Below are positions 8,529 to 17,985 of a stretch of 64,000 nucleotides of DNA, piece after piece (within the stretch, counting starts at the first letter, position 1; the number at the start of each line of letters is the position of its first letter). This DNA is from Chitinophagales bacterium (GTDB lineage: Bacteria; Bacteroidota; Bacteroidia; Chitinophagales; Chitinophagaceae), in NCBI GenBank assembly GCA_020636495.1, contig JACJXQ010000008.1:1178001-1242000 (forward strand). The letters are read 5' to 3'. Made by a program: the position numbers and the translations under genes. The notes below the pieces were generated by a model. The model ran no database searches. It was not told where the DNA came from and was given only the letters and a program-made list of their open reading frames with translations.

Positions 8529-10364
8529 TTATTCCACGGTTACTGATTTTGCCAGGTTACGCGGTTGATCTACGTTGCAATCGCGTAGAATAGCTATGTG
8601 ATAAGCCAGCAACTGCAACGGGACAATACTGATAAGCGGAGAGAGTATCTCTTCCGTTTCAGGCACTTCGATTACGTGATCAGCCAGATCACGTATCATA
8701 GTATCTCCTTTGTGTACTACTGCTATGATACGGCCTTTGCGGGCTTTCACCTCCTGAACATTAGAAACTATTTTCTCATAAGCACTCTGGTTAGTTGCCA
8801 GAAATACTACAGGCATCTCTTCATCTATCAGTGCTATCGGTCCGTGCTTCATCTCTGCAGCCGGGTAGCCCTCAGCATGTATGTAGGATATCTCTTTCAG
8901 TTTCAGTGCACCTTCCAATGCCACCGGGAAGTTATAACCACGTCCCAGGTACAGGAAGTTCTTTGCATCTTTATATTGGGCTGCCAGTTCTTTTATCTGC
9001 TGATCCAGCTTCAGTACTTCTTCTATTTTCTTAGGAATGTTTTCCAATTCGTATAATATCTCGCGCAACCTTGATGTGGACACGCTGCCTTTCTCATGTG
9101 CCATCTGCAGCGCTATCAGAGTCAGTATGGTGATCTGCGTTGAGAAGGCCTTGGTAGATGCCACACCTATCTCAGGGCCGGCATGTGTGTAGGAACCTGC
9201 ATGAGAAGCACGCGCAATAGACGAACCGATGACATTACAGATACCATATATCAAGGCGCCTTTGCCCTTAGCCAGGTCAATGGCAGCCAATGTATCTGCT
9301 GTTTCACCACTCTGCGATATCGCCATGACGATGTCAGACTCATTAATGATCGGGTTGCGATACCTGAATTCAGAAGCATATTCTACTTCAACAGGCACAC
9401 GTGCTAGGTCTTCTATGAGGTACTCACCAATCAGGCCACTATGCCATGACGTGCCACAGGCGGTTATCAGTATGCGTTCAGCATTATCTATACGATTCAC
9501 ATATTCTGACAGTCCACCCAGTTTTATCCACCCTTGCGGGGCGTTCATACGGCCACGCAGGCAGTCAGCTATTACCTTTGGCTGCTCATATATCTCTTTT
9601 AGCATAAAATGCTCAAAGCCGCCTTTCTCTATCATTTCAAGGCTCATTTCCAGCTCTTGAATTGCAGGGCTTTTCTCAACATTGCCCAGCGTTTTGATAG
9701 TATAGTGGCCGTCACGGTTGATCACTGCATACTCCTGCTCATCGAGATATATTACGTTCTTAGTGTATTCTATGATCGGTGTAGCATCTGAGGCAACAAA
9801 AAACTCTCCTTCGCCAATACCTATTACCAGCGGGCTGCCTTTGCGGGCTGCCACCAGCTGATCAGGGTTGGTTTTATCTATAACGACGATCGCATAGGCA
9901 CCTACCACCTGGTTCAGTGCAACACGCACGGCATCTTCCAGTTCCGGGTAATCTTTGCGTACCTCTTCTATCAGGTTCACGAGTACCTCTGTGTCCGTGT
10001 CAGATTGAAATGTATACCCACGTTTTTGAAGTTCTGCCTTCACCGAAGCATAGTTCTCAATAATACCGTTGTGAATGATGGCAAGGTTACCAGATTGCGA
10101 TATGTGCGGGTGCGCGTTTCTGTCGTTAGGTTCGCCATGTGTCGCCCAGCGCGTATGTCCTATGCCTATAGTAGCGCTCAGTTCCTGTCCGTCAGTTACT
10201 TTCTCCAGTTCGCTTACTTTGCCGGCTTTTTTGTATATCGTCAGGTTGCCGTTTAGCAGGGCCACTCCGGCACTGTCATACCCCCGGTATTCCAGCCTCT
10301 TAAGGCCTTTAATTAATATAGGAAATGCGTCTTTGCTGCCTATATACCCGACTATGCCGCACAT
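8529..10364 (-). CDS. glmS: Glutamine--fructose-6-phosphate aminotransferase (isomerizing)
   Basis: Converts fructose-6-phosphate and glutamine to glucosamine-6-phosphate, the first step to UDP-GlcNAc for peptidoglycan and LPS. The protein has 611 residues, full length. Cys2 right after the initiator (MCGIVGYIG) is the glutaminase nucleophile of the N-terminal class II amidotransferase domain (about 1-240), which also shows GHTRWATHG and HNGIIENY. Two SIS sugar-isomerase domains follow (ACGTSWHSG and ISQSGETADTLAA in the first, LGRGYNFPVALEGALKLKE in the second). The C-terminus NLAKSVTVE is typical. The gene starts 11 bases after the stop of the DUF4270 gene, so co-transcription is likely. 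The glmS ribozyme known from Firmicutes is neither expected nor visible here. Confidence 0.97.
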   Translation of the reverse strand: MCGIVGYIGSKDAFPILIKGLKRLEYRGYDSAGVALLNGNLTIYKKAGKVSELEKVTDGQELSATIGIGHTRWATHGEPNDRNAHPHISQSGNLAIIHNGIIENYASVKAELQKRGYTFQSDTDTEVLVNLIEEVRKDYPELEDAVRVALNQVVGAYAIVVIDKTNPDQLVAARKGSPLVIGIGEGEFFVASDATPIIEYTKNVIYLDEQEYAVINRDGHYTIKTLGNVEKSPAIQELEMSLEMIEKGGFEHFMLKEIYEQPKVIADCLRGRMNAPQGWIKLGGLSEYVNRIDNAERILITACGTSWHSGLIGEYLIEDLARVPVEVEYASEFRYRNPIINESDIVMAISQSGETADTLAAIDLAKGKGALIYGICNVIGSSIARASHAGSYTHAGPEIGVASTKAFSTQITILTLIALQMAHEKGSVSTSRLREILYELENIPKKIEEVLKLDQQIKELAAQYKDAKNFLYLGRGYNFPVALEGALKLKEISYIHAEGYPAAEMKHGPIALIDEEMPVVFLATNQSAYEKIVSNVQEVKARKGRIIAVVHKGDTMIRDLADHVIEVPETEEILSPLISIVPLQLLAYHIAILRDCNVDQPRNLAKSVTVE

Positions 10365-10375
10365 AATATAGTTTT

Positions 10376-11809
10376 TTAGTTTGGTTTTGCGTAAACGATA
10401 TTCAATTGCATTTTGTAGGTGCTATGCCCACGGCCACCTGCCACGAGGCGGTATGCACCAGGGAAGCCCTTGGACCCTTTTATACGCAAATGTAATTCAT
10501 TACGCTTATCAATAATAGCATTTTGTAACTCTCTGGGTACATTAATTCTATATGTCGTAATGTCATTACCCTGGCTATCTTTTTCAGTTCTTTTCAGTCC
10601 ATCGATGTATTGTACAGCAGCTGTTATATCAGAGCTGATAAAGTCCAGTATCTCATACTCGGAACCATCTTCATTAACGCCAACAGGGATAAGCCTGGAG
10701 GGTGTAAGCAGGCTGTCGGCGTCTACACCACTGCTTATCTTGGTCAATACTATCTCTGCCTTGATGATAGAAGCTACAGGCAGGTTGCTTATGTACGGCA
10801 CGCGTATATCAATACAGACACCAGGCTCGTGTTGCAGCAGTAAAGTGTCATCAGATATATTGATAGTGCTGTTGTAACGGTTGATGAAGGTTTCAGCAGG
10901 GTAGCCCGAATAGTTGCGGCTGATATGGCTGTAAGCAGCTGTTTTTTCAACATTGCTCTCGCGCCTGTAATTGAAGAATGCTACCTTGGTTATTGTCGGG
11001 TTACTGTCTTCCCTGTAGTAAAAAGCAACTGCTGCATTGGAGTAATCGCTTCCACCGTCCAGCACGATATAGGGTATCAGGTCGGTATTGTTGGCCATGT
11101 TTGTGGCTGAATCCGGAGCTACATAAAAGCCATTGAAGTGCGCAAGGAATTCAGCCTCGGTGTTGTAAACATGTTTGTCATCGCCAATATTACTGGTCAC
11201 GTCATCAATAAAAGCCTGGCTGAGTGGTATGCGCAGGTGCTTGAAACCAGCCTTGCCATCTATTACGTAAGGGGTGTCCGTTATGCTTTTCTGCAGGTCA
11301 ATAGTGGCTTCTCCGAGTAAGGTGCTGTTTACCTGCAGGTCCTGGTTACTGTAATAGTCATTGTCTATTGACATGGGTTCTTCTACACGGTATACTCTAT
11401 ATTTCTGCGGTTTGGGATCGGTTCTGTTGCCCCAGGCAAAGCCTGAGAACGGCATGATCAATACAGCCGAGTCAACATGGTAACCACCCGATGAGAATGA
11501 AAATGAGTTAACGGTAGGTAATACCTGGAAATAGATCCCGGCGTTGGTTTTACCGAAGAATGGATCGACGATAGTACCCAGTCCGAATATTACAGGTAAA
11601 CCACTTATTTTCTCACTGGTTTTATATTTGTCAACCAGGAATGTCTTGGTAATAACGGTCATTGTATCACCAACACTTTGTGTACCCAGGTAGTTATCTC
11701 CCGGTGTAATGTTCGATTTTACGATGGTGTCTTCCTTGCACCCTGTGCTCAGCAACAAGCCCAGTGCTATGATCAGTATGCCGGTATTAAATGAATAACG
11801 CTGCTTCAA
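10376..11809 (-). CDS. DUF4270 family lipoprotein
   Basis: A 477-residue outer-surface or periplasmic lipoprotein of unknown function. The N-terminus is a type II signal peptide with lipobox LLSTGC (Cys24). The body matches DUF4270 as I know it from Bacteroidota: DNYLGTQSVGDT near the start, an FGLGTIVDPFFGKTNAGIYFQ-like segment (about 74-94), and a C-terminal LHLRIKGSKG...R-rich strand set. Its position between a glycogen synthase-like gene and glmS is a conserved neighbourhood in the Bacteroidota, which hints at a link to cell-envelope sugar metabolism, but that is inference. Gaps of 37 bases upstream and 11 bases downstream suggest an operon. Confidence 0.85.
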   Translation of the reverse strand: MKQRYSFNTGILIIALGLLLSTGCKEDTIVKSNITPGDNYLGTQSVGDTMTVITKTFLVDKYKTSEKISGLPVIFGLGTIVDPFFGKTNAGIYFQVLPTVNSFSFSSGGYHVDSAVLIMPFSGFAWGNRTDPKPQKYRVYRVEEPMSIDNDYYSNQDLQVNSTLLGEATIDLQKSITDTPYVIDGKAGFKHLRIPLSQAFIDDVTSNIGDDKHVYNTEAEFLAHFNGFYVAPDSATNMANNTDLIPYIVLDGGSDYSNAAVAFYYREDSNPTITKVAFFNYRRESNVEKTAAYSHISRNYSGYPAETFINRYNSTINISDDTLLLQHEPGVCIDIRVPYISNLPVASIIKAEIVLTKISSGVDADSLLTPSRLIPVGVNEDGSEYEILDFISSDITAAVQYIDGLKRTEKDSQGNDITTYRINVPRELQNAIIDKRNELHLRIKGSKGFPGAYRLVAGGRGHSTYKMQLNIVYAKPN

Positions 11810-11846
11810 AAAAATGTGATTTACTGCGAAAGTGATAAAAGTTATA

Positions 11847-12671
11847 CTAAGACTCTGTTAAGCTTTTGTATAAGTCCAGCAATGCACTTACATCTTCCTT
11901 CCAGCCTTCATCATATTTTACAACTTTTTTATACCTGCTTGGCTTTATTTCGTTAGTTATAGTCTTGTTTGTATCTGCATCACCATATACTACCACATCG
12001 GCATATTTGCTGGCACCCAGTGTCAGCGACTGGTTGGTACCATCCTTATATGGCTCTATGTCTTTATCTTTTATATCTGTGCTGATAATTGCCTTTTTCA
12101 GGAAGTTTTCGCCAAGGTCGCCCTCAAACTGGTCGTTCTGTGCAGTGTATACTACTTTCGAGTAGTTGAACACGGGCTCCTTTTTATAGGCGGTTTTCAC
12201 ATATAATGGTACCAGTGATGTCATCCAGCCATGGCAATGAATGACATCCGGCGGCCAGCCAAATTTCTTAACTGTCTCTAATGCGCTTTTACAGAAAAAT
12301 ATAGCACGCTCGCCATTGTCCTCAAAGAAACGGCCTTTATCATCGGCAAATACCTGTTTACGTTTGAAATAGTCCTCGTTATCCATAAAGTACACTTGCA
12401 GGCGTGCATTAGGCAATGAAGCTACCTTTATGATGAGCGGATAATCGTCCTTATCTATTATAATATTAATACCCGACAGGCGTACAACCTCGTGCAGGCG
12501 GTGGCGGCGTTCATTAATAGTTCCGAAACGTGGCATGATGATCCTAACTTCTACACCACTATCAAATGTTTTTACTGCCAGGCTATTCAGTATCTGGGCG
12601 AAATCGCTGAATTCCACATAAGGAGATAACTCGTTGGCAATGATTAAGACACGTTTTTTGTCTTCTGACAT
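11847..12671 (-). CDS. Glycogen/starch synthase-like N-terminal domain protein
   Basis: A 274-residue cytoplasmic protein that matches the N-terminal catalytic (GT5, Rossmann) half of glycogen synthase. Visible blocks are VLIIANELSPYVEFSDFAQ near the start (the ADP-glucose binding K-x-G-G-L is not conserved here), a VIHCHGWMTSLVPLYVK block at about residue 143, and VYTAQNDQFEG. The C-terminal GT-B half with its ADP-binding residues is absent, so the protein is about half the length of a true GlgA. In Bacteroidota this short form is widespread beside panC. Whether it makes glycogen or only binds a nucleotide sugar cannot be decided from the sequence. It diverges from panC and probably leads the operon with DUF4270, glmS and metK. 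Confidence 0.8.
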   Translation of the reverse strand: MSEDKKRVLIIANELSPYVEFSDFAQILNSLAVKTFDSGVEVRIIMPRFGTINERRHRLHEVVRLSGINIIIDKDDYPLIIKVASLPNARLQVYFMDNEDYFKRKQVFADDKGRFFEDNGERAIFFCKSALETVKKFGWPPDVIHCHGWMTSLVPLYVKTAYKKEPVFNYSKVVYTAQNDQFEGDLGENFLKKAIISTDIKDKDIEPYKDGTNQSLTLGASKYADVVVYGDADTNKTITNEIKPSRYKKVVKYDEGWKEDVSALLDLYKSLTES

Positions 12672-12782
12672 GCTTATGTATTAGTTGATTAAAAAGAAAG
12701 GTATTTACGAAAGTGAATGCAAAATTACGAAAATATTAATTTACAACGCTTACTTTGCGTTCTTAAAGGCATTTACGGCATA

Positions 12783-13634
12783 ATGGTTATTTTCAAAAAG
12801 GCAGAGGATATTAACGCTTACTTATTGAATATCAGGCAGAAAGGTGCTTCTTTGGGCTTTATTCCCACCATGGGGGCATTGCATAAGGGGCATATATCAC
12901 TGGTAGAACAGGCGCATAAAAACGGCGATATTACAGTTGTCAGCATATTTGTCAACCCTACTCAGTTCAATGATAAGAATGATTTTGATAATTACCCCTC
13001 TGCCATTACCGAAGATAAGATGCTGTTGGAAGCGGCTGGATGCGATATAGTATTTATCCCTTCTGTTGCGGAGGTATACCCTGAATCGTATGCAAAAACA
13101 CCTGTATACGATTTCGGCTACCTCGATACGATTCTTGAAGGAGCACACCGACCGGGACATTTTAAGGGGGTTGGGCAGGTTGTCGCTCGCCTGCTGGAGA
13201 TAGTAAAGCCTGACAACCTATACTTAGGACAAAAGGACTTTCAGCAGTGTATGGTCATAAAAGACCTGGCGAAGCAAATACCTCAACTGCATAATATGCA
13301 TGTTAAGATATGCCCCACACTTCGCGAGCCTGACGGGCTGGCTATGAGTTCGCGCAACCGTAGGCTTACAGAACCAGAGCGCGCAGTGGCTAACTTGCTG
13401 TATCAATGCCTGGTGTCTATACAGACAAAAGCCGGGTTGCAGCCTTTCAGCGTCGTGAGGAAGGAGTGCATCGAGATATTGGCTGATAAGGGGCTTAAGC
13501 CAGAATATGTTGCGCTTGCAGATGCCAGCAACCTGGCGCTGCTTGATGAGTACGATACTGAACGCCAGATGGTGGCATTGATAGCCGCTTTTGTTGGTGA
13601 TGTAAGGCTCATCGACAATATGTTGCTCAATTAA
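12783..13634 (+). CDS. panC: Pantothenate synthetase
   Basis: Condenses pantoate and beta-alanine with ATP to give pantothenate, the precursor of coenzyme A. From ATG 12783 the protein is 283 residues, the same as E. coli PanC. The longer frame from 12717 adds 22 residues of no homology, so it was rejected. PTMGALHKGHISLV carries the HIGH-type nucleotide-binding motif, FVNPTQF and GAHRPGHFKGVGQVV line the pantoate pocket, and MSSRNRRL is the KMSKS-like loop. Its stop codon overlaps the stop of the convergent M56 peptidase by four bases. No panD or panB is seen in the window. Confidence 0.97.
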   Translation: MVIFKKAEDINAYLLNIRQKGASLGFIPTMGALHKGHISLVEQAHKNGDITVVSIFVNPTQFNDKNDFDNYPSAITEDKMLLEAAGCDIVFIPSVAEVYPESYAKTPVYDFGYLDTILEGAHRPGHFKGVGQVVARLLEIVKPDNLYLGQKDFQQCMVIKDLAKQIPQLHNMHVKICPTLREPDGLAMSSRNRRLTEPERAVANLLYQCLVSIQTKAGLQPFSVVRKECIEILADKGLKPEYVALADASNLALLDEYDTERQMVALIAAFVGDVRLIDNMLLN

Positions 13635-16600
13635 GGCTCGTAACTGTACTTTAGTTCATCCCCCGCTATTGAGTGGGGTTTATGCCCGAATCCTGCTTCC
13701 AGTGTTGGCTCATACCTGGCAGCTTTTTCTTTGCTCAGTTTTTTGCCATTCACAAAAATGCCCCGGGAATTATATTTCAGGGTGTGTTTTTTAGTGGTAT
13801 CAACCAGCCCGTCCGCAGCCATCATTTTTATTACTTTATCTAAATAAGCAGTACTTTTTGTTTGCCCTGTAGATGATACAGGGTCATCAAAAGTTGCTGC
13901 ATCATGAGGCAGTTTGGAGTTTGTGTCAAAACTTGTCGTGCTCCGTGCCCATTCAGGTATGGGCGAATTGTCAAACCTGCTTTCTCTTATGATACCGTTG
14001 GTTGTTCCTCCGGGTTTGTAGCCCAGCTCTTTTAGTATTTGTTCATAATGTTTAGCTCCGCTACCTGTTATGTGTTGATTGTTTACATACAGCCCATCTT
14101 CCATGTACGATATTCTGTAGTAAGAAGTTGTGTCCAACAGCCCGTCCCTTAGCATTGCCTGCACCATCTCGTCCAGTACAGTATTGTTTCGTTTGTTCTC
14201 TTCGTATTGTTTTTTGTTCTTTTCGTACTGCTTTTTACTCTCTTCATATTTTGCCCTTTCAGCCTTGGTCGGTTTAGGCAGCATAATGCCGAATTGTTTG
14301 CTGAATTCATCCTCCCGCACTGTTCGATGCAGTGTGCTGCTTATGGTGCCCCACATATTCACACTATCACCGTATATCGACCTGAATTTCTCTAGCCTCC
14401 TTTCATATCGCGTCCTTATATCCGTAGGTATGTCTTTGCCTTTTACAGAAAATTTCCCTTCCCTGTAACTTATTTCATAGGGTTTATCCTGTTCTATATA
14501 TCCATCCCTTATTGCATCTACTATTGCAAAGCTCTGGTTACCAGTAGCAAACATCCTGTCACTAAGTATCCTCAATGCGTCATCTTCACTTACTCTGTTT
14601 TTTCCTGCATCGCTTTTATTAGGTGTCCATAAAATACTCGTCTTCTTGGAAATGCCTAATGCAGGGTCTGAATGTTGGAAAATTGTGCCATACTTCTTAA
14701 CTATGCTGCCCGACTGTTTTTTATCGTTGATATATAAGCCCTTGGGTGAGTACTCCACCCGTACCGAATAGTTTGTGTCTATCAGCCCTTCTTTAGCCAT
14801 CTCGTTGATAACATGGTCAGAATAAGTGTCGGTTGTTCCCGGAACTAACCCTGGTATATTGTCCCTGCTGTATGATGATTGCCTGTTGATAATATCATTC
14901 ACGTTCACTGTACCTTTTATAGCGCCACTGTAATTCACTGACGGGTGATGTATCTGCACGAAACTAACATACTTACTGTTGTACTCATTTTGTTGCTCAG
15001 CTGTTAACGTTTTGTTTCTTATGGTTACTATACCATTTTTATATGCTATGTCGTACCGCTCACCTTCTTTCAGGATACCGTCTGCCAAAGCATCAGCTAC
15101 TATGTATTTGGTGTCGTCATCTTTATACATGGTTTTGCTTGTATTGCGTAGCAGGTCTTTCGTTATAAAACTACTCATCCTGTCATAGTAGAATTGAGGA
15201 AAGGGTTTGTCTATCTTCCAGGTATAGGAGAATCGGGCTGTCTTACTGTTAATATCCAGGTCGCGTTCTATCTGCCTGAACATCTTCATATATTTTTCAG
15301 TCAGGCTGGCTTTAAACGGTTCGTAATTGAGGAACAACCCGTCCTTGGCCCTGTAATCTATCTCTGTCCTGTAATTGGTGTCAATCAGTTTGTCTTGCCG
15401 CAATTCCTTATATATGTTGGAAAGGATTTTGCTACGCTTCTGTTGTCTTTCTTTAAAGAGGAATTCACCATTCATAAAGTCAGAACGTGGATTCCGGATA
15501 TCCGTGAAATGTACAGTCTTGGTAATGATGCCGTAACAATCCCTGCCTACATAATACTCCCTGAACTTTTTATATTTGGCATCATAGGCCTTTTCATCCT
15601 GTTTGGAGAATCGTTTGCCTGCAAATCTCGCTATGCTATCACCGAACGAAAGCGTGAATCGTTCACCATCTGCCAGGTAACCATCTTTTACGGCATCTGC
15701 CACCAGGTATTCTATTTTCCCTTCGTTGAACAGTATCTGGCTGATAGCAGCAAATTCATTTTGTAAAGGTGTAGCAGCTTTGTTGTGTTCAATATGCCTG
15801 CTCCTCAGCCCGTACAGATTCATTCTCCCCGACAATTTATCTTTTGCGAGGTCTATACCGAATTTTTCTCTGAACAGTCTGCGGTATTTTTTCTCCTGTT
15901 CCCCAGTTAGTTGGTTGCCGTTTATGTTAATGCCATCTGGCCCGTAGTTCAGTTCATAATCATCATTTGTATACAATGGCATATTGTCGTCCATGATATG
16001 ATTAAATATCTCTGCCCAGGCCTGAGAAGTTATTCCGGCGTCAAAATGATCCCTCAGTGATACTTGTTGAAACTGCTCGCTGTAAATGTGGTCTATATCA
16101 AAAGCTTTTCTCCCATCCCCTACTTTAAATTCAACAACAGTATATTTTGTTTCGCCTTGTGCCACAAGAAAACGTTGTAGCTTGGCCAGGTATTTTTCTT
16201 TCAGGCTGCCTTCAGGTTTTACCGGGCCTTGTGATGATTCAAAGGCAAAATACTGCGGCCCCATATATAACATTTCAGCTTTAGAGGGCAATTTTATGAT
16301 GCTATCGAGTACTGCATCTACAAAAATATATTTCTCATTCCCTGCCTCATACATCTCTTTGCTGATGCGTTGCAGCTTTTCCCTCGTGTTGTCATGCTCT
16401 TTTGAGAATAGGTCACTGCTGCCAACCAATAAGATACCCGTCACCAGCATAATGCTCGCCAGTATATAGGATAATGGCTTTTGCGACGTCTTCGCACTTG
16501 GCTGAACATTCAGTAAAGCCTGTATCCTCCCCAGTAGCGGGCTCTGCTTTTTCAGGCTTAGTGCCATACTGTTCTTGCGTGTATACATACCTGCTATCAA

Positions 16601-17446
16601 GGCCAGTGTTTCGGCCAGTTCAATGCTGCGATTGTGTTTTTTAGCAGTAGCATCACATGCCAGTTCTCGGTATTTGTCGCATTGTTTGCTTATCAGCCAT
16701 ACAAAAGGGTTAAAGAACATCAGGCAGTTGATGCATTGCGTAGCCAGGTTGATATAGTGGTCGTAATGTTTGTAGTGTGCTAACTCGTGCAGTAATATAG
16801 ATTCCGCCTGTTCTGTACTCAGGTTGTTGGCAATAGCTACAGGGATCAGTATAATGGCCTTTGCATGTCCTATGATACAGGGTGAGATATTTCTTTTGGT
16901 AAAGGCAATGCTGATGTTGGCAGTGATGTTCAGTTGCTCTTTAGTTTGCTTAAGTAGTGTTTGCCACGTATCACTAGTAGGTAATGTGTTTTTTGTCTTC
17001 AACCATCTACTTTTTAGGTATTGTACTAATAGTCTTGCTGAGAAGAATAGCAGTCCTGCTAGGTAAAGCAGCAGTATTGTGTTGCTGTTTTCTTCAAGTG
17101 TGTTATTGACATGCTGCCATACCTGTTCAGACGTTAGTCTTGACTCAGGCAAGGCAGCAGTTTCTTGCATCACGTAGGGGAGTACGTTGACAGTTTTCGT
17201 ATCGGTAGCAGGCAATGAAACAGAGTGTACAGGGGCTGCGTCTGTTGGCTCAGTTATCGTATACAGGGGTTGTATAAAACTTATAAACGAAACTAAAAGG
17301 ATAATATTGCCTGCGTGATATTTAAGCAGCGGGTCGATATGCTTCATCGGTGCGAGTAGCAAACCGAATGTTGCATAACAAATGCCTGCCAACAGCAACG
17401 ATTGCAGTATGGCCGTGGTAACCATGGGTGCTATCTGGTATATCAT
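13631..17446 (-). CDS. BlaR1/MecR1-like M56 membrane metallopeptidase with giant repeat-containing periplasmic region
   Basis: A 1271-residue sensor protease, far longer than typical BlaR1 or plain M56 proteins (about 300-600 residues). Residues 1-150 hold three or four membrane helices. Residues 220-224 are the zinc motif HELAH, with the third ligand Glu261 in RELACDA, so the peptidase should be active. A last membrane helix lies at about 328-345. The remaining 925 residues should be periplasmic and contain two alternating repeat types: A (consensus Y-hydrophobic-VADA-x2-DG, four copies) and B (consensus DGLIDT ... GLYVN, five copies). No penicillin-binding transpeptidase domain was recognised. 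The gene follows its BlaI partner by three bases. In known systems the M56 protease cleaves BlaI on sensing envelope stress; the ligand here is unknown. Confidence 0.85.
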   Translation of the reverse strand: MIYQIAPMVTTAILQSLLLAGICYATFGLLLAPMKHIDPLLKYHAGNIILLVSFISFIQPLYTITEPTDAAPVHSVSLPATDTKTVNVLPYVMQETAALPESRLTSEQVWQHVNNTLEENSNTILLLYLAGLLFFSARLLVQYLKSRWLKTKNTLPTSDTWQTLLKQTKEQLNITANISIAFTKRNISPCIIGHAKAIILIPVAIANNLSTEQAESILLHELAHYKHYDHYINLATQCINCLMFFNPFVWLISKQCDKYRELACDATAKKHNRSIELAETLALIAGMYTRKNSMALSLKKQSPLLGRIQALLNVQPSAKTSQKPLSYILASIMLVTGILLVGSSDLFSKEHDNTREKLQRISKEMYEAGNEKYIFVDAVLDSIIKLPSKAEMLYMGPQYFAFESSQGPVKPEGSLKEKYLAKLQRFLVAQGETKYTVVEFKVGDGRKAFDIDHIYSEQFQQVSLRDHFDAGITSQAWAEIFNHIMDDNMPLYTNDDYELNYGPDGININGNQLTGEQEKKYRRLFREKFGIDLAKDKLSGRMNLYGLRSRHIEHNKAATPLQNEFAAISQILFNEGKIEYLVADAVKDGYLADGERFTLSFGDSIARFAGKRFSKQDEKAYDAKYKKFREYYVGRDCYGIITKTVHFTDIRNPRSDFMNGEFLFKERQQKRSKILSNIYKELRQDKLIDTNYRTEIDYRAKDGLFLNYEPFKASLTEKYMKMFRQIERDLDINSKTARFSYTWKIDKPFPQFYYDRMSSFITKDLLRNTSKTMYKDDDTKYIVADALADGILKEGERYDIAYKNGIVTIRNKTLTAEQQNEYNSKYVSFVQIHHPSVNYSGAIKGTVNVNDIINRQSSYSRDNIPGLVPGTTDTYSDHVINEMAKEGLIDTNYSVRVEYSPKGLYINDKKQSGSIVKKYGTIFQHSDPALGISKKTSILWTPNKSDAGKNRVSEDDALRILSDRMFATGNQSFAIVDAIRDGYIEQDKPYEISYREGKFSVKGKDIPTDIRTRYERRLEKFRSIYGDSVNMWGTISSTLHRTVREDEFSKQFGIMLPKPTKAERAKYEESKKQYEKNKKQYEENKRNNTVLDEMVQAMLRDGLLDTTSYYRISYMEDGLYVNNQHITGSGAKHYEQILKELGYKPGGTTNGIIRESRFDNSPIPEWARSTTSFDTNSKLPHDAATFDDPVSSTGQTKSTAYLDKVIKMMAADGLVDTTKKHTLKYNSRGIFVNGKKLSKEKAARYEPTLEAGFGHKPHSIAGDELKYSYEP
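13660..16372 (-). repeat. Alternating A/B repeats inside the M56 peptidase gene
   Basis: The coding region for the periplasmic part contains A-B-A-B-A-B-A-B-B units. A units share a Y-(I/L)-V-A-D-A-x2-D-G core, then about 60 residues with a basic YxxKYxxF helix. B units share a short helix, DGLIDT, a strand ending in G-(L/I)-Y-V-N, then a YxxxF helix. They are seen only at protein level because the DNA has diverged, so the duplications are old. Boundaries are approximate. Confidence 0.7.
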
Positions 17447-17449
17447 AAT

Positions 17450-17836
17450 CTAAGGTTTTTTAGCTTGTTTAGCTTTGTCTATCGTCTGCCTGATCTGCTC
17501 CAGTTCTTCAGGAGTGGTCTTATAGTTGTTCAGCGCATTCAGTACCAGTTCTCCAGCACGTCCGCTGAACAGGTTCATCACCTTACTCATAAACTTCTGC
17601 TGTACTTTCTTTATATCCACATCAGGAAAGTAAATATGCTGCCTGCGACTGTCATCACGTGTCAGTAATCCTTTGTCATACATCACCTGCATTTGTTTCA
17701 GGGTGGTAGTGTAGCCAGCCTCGCGCACAGCACTCAGCGCTTCGTGCACCTCTTTTACAGTCGCCCGCCCCTGCTCCCAAAGTACTTGTAGTATCTCCAG
17801 TTCTGCTTCCGTTATATGTATATCCTTTTTGTTCAT
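17450..17836 (-). CDS. BlaI/MecI-family transcriptional repressor
   Basis: A 128-residue winged-helix repressor. The N-terminal half has the family helix pattern ITEAELEILQVLWEQGRATVKEV and the recognition helix region AGYTTTLKQMQVMYDKGLL. The C-terminal half forms the dimerisation helices (SKVMNLFSGRAGELVLNAL). In the known family the dimer represses its own operon and is inactivated by cleavage by the partner M56 protease, encoded three bases downstream here. Immediately upstream lies a run of four alternating TACGA/TCGTA half-sites at exact 11-base spacing, which fits autoregulation. The pnt operon starts on the other side and could share this control, though its promoter is some 40 bases beyond the last half-site. 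Confidence 0.93.
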   Translation of the reverse strand: MNKKDIHITEAELEILQVLWEQGRATVKEVHEALSAVREAGYTTTLKQMQVMYDKGLLTRDDSRRQHIYFPDVDIKKVQQKFMSKVMNLFSGRAGELVLNALNNYKTTPEELEQIRQTIDKAKQAKKP

Positions 17837-17838
17837 TG

Positions 17839-17876
17839 TACGATATTTGTCGTACTAAAGTACGATTATTATCGTA
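17839..17876. promoter_or_regulatory. Probable BlaI operator: four half-sites at 11-base spacing
   Basis: TACGA at 17839, TCGTA at 17850, TACGA at 17861 and TCGTA at 17872 alternate in orientation at exactly one helical turn. They form overlapping dyads (TACGAT-TATT-ATCGTA at 17861-17876 and TCGTAC-TAAA-GTACGA at 17850-17865 are perfect). They begin three bases before the BlaI start codon. BlaI/MecI dimers are known to bind such paired dyads. Confidence 0.8.
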
Positions 17877-17898
17877 TAACGCGAATCTTTTTTCAAAA

Positions 17899-17928
17899 TT
17901 GTATGGAATGCACCCCCTTTTACTTTTG
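17899..17928 (+). promoter_or_regulatory. Bacteroidota-type promoter of the pnt operon
   Basis: TTG (17899-17901), 19 bases, then TACTTTTG (17921-17928) matches the TTG-N19..21-TAnnTTTG consensus of the primary sigma factor in this phylum. It predicts a start about 50 bases before pntAA. Confidence 0.7.
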
Positions 17929-17985
17929 ATTTCTAAATTTTAACCATATATTCATGTATCCGAAAATTGAATCTCCTAGATAATT

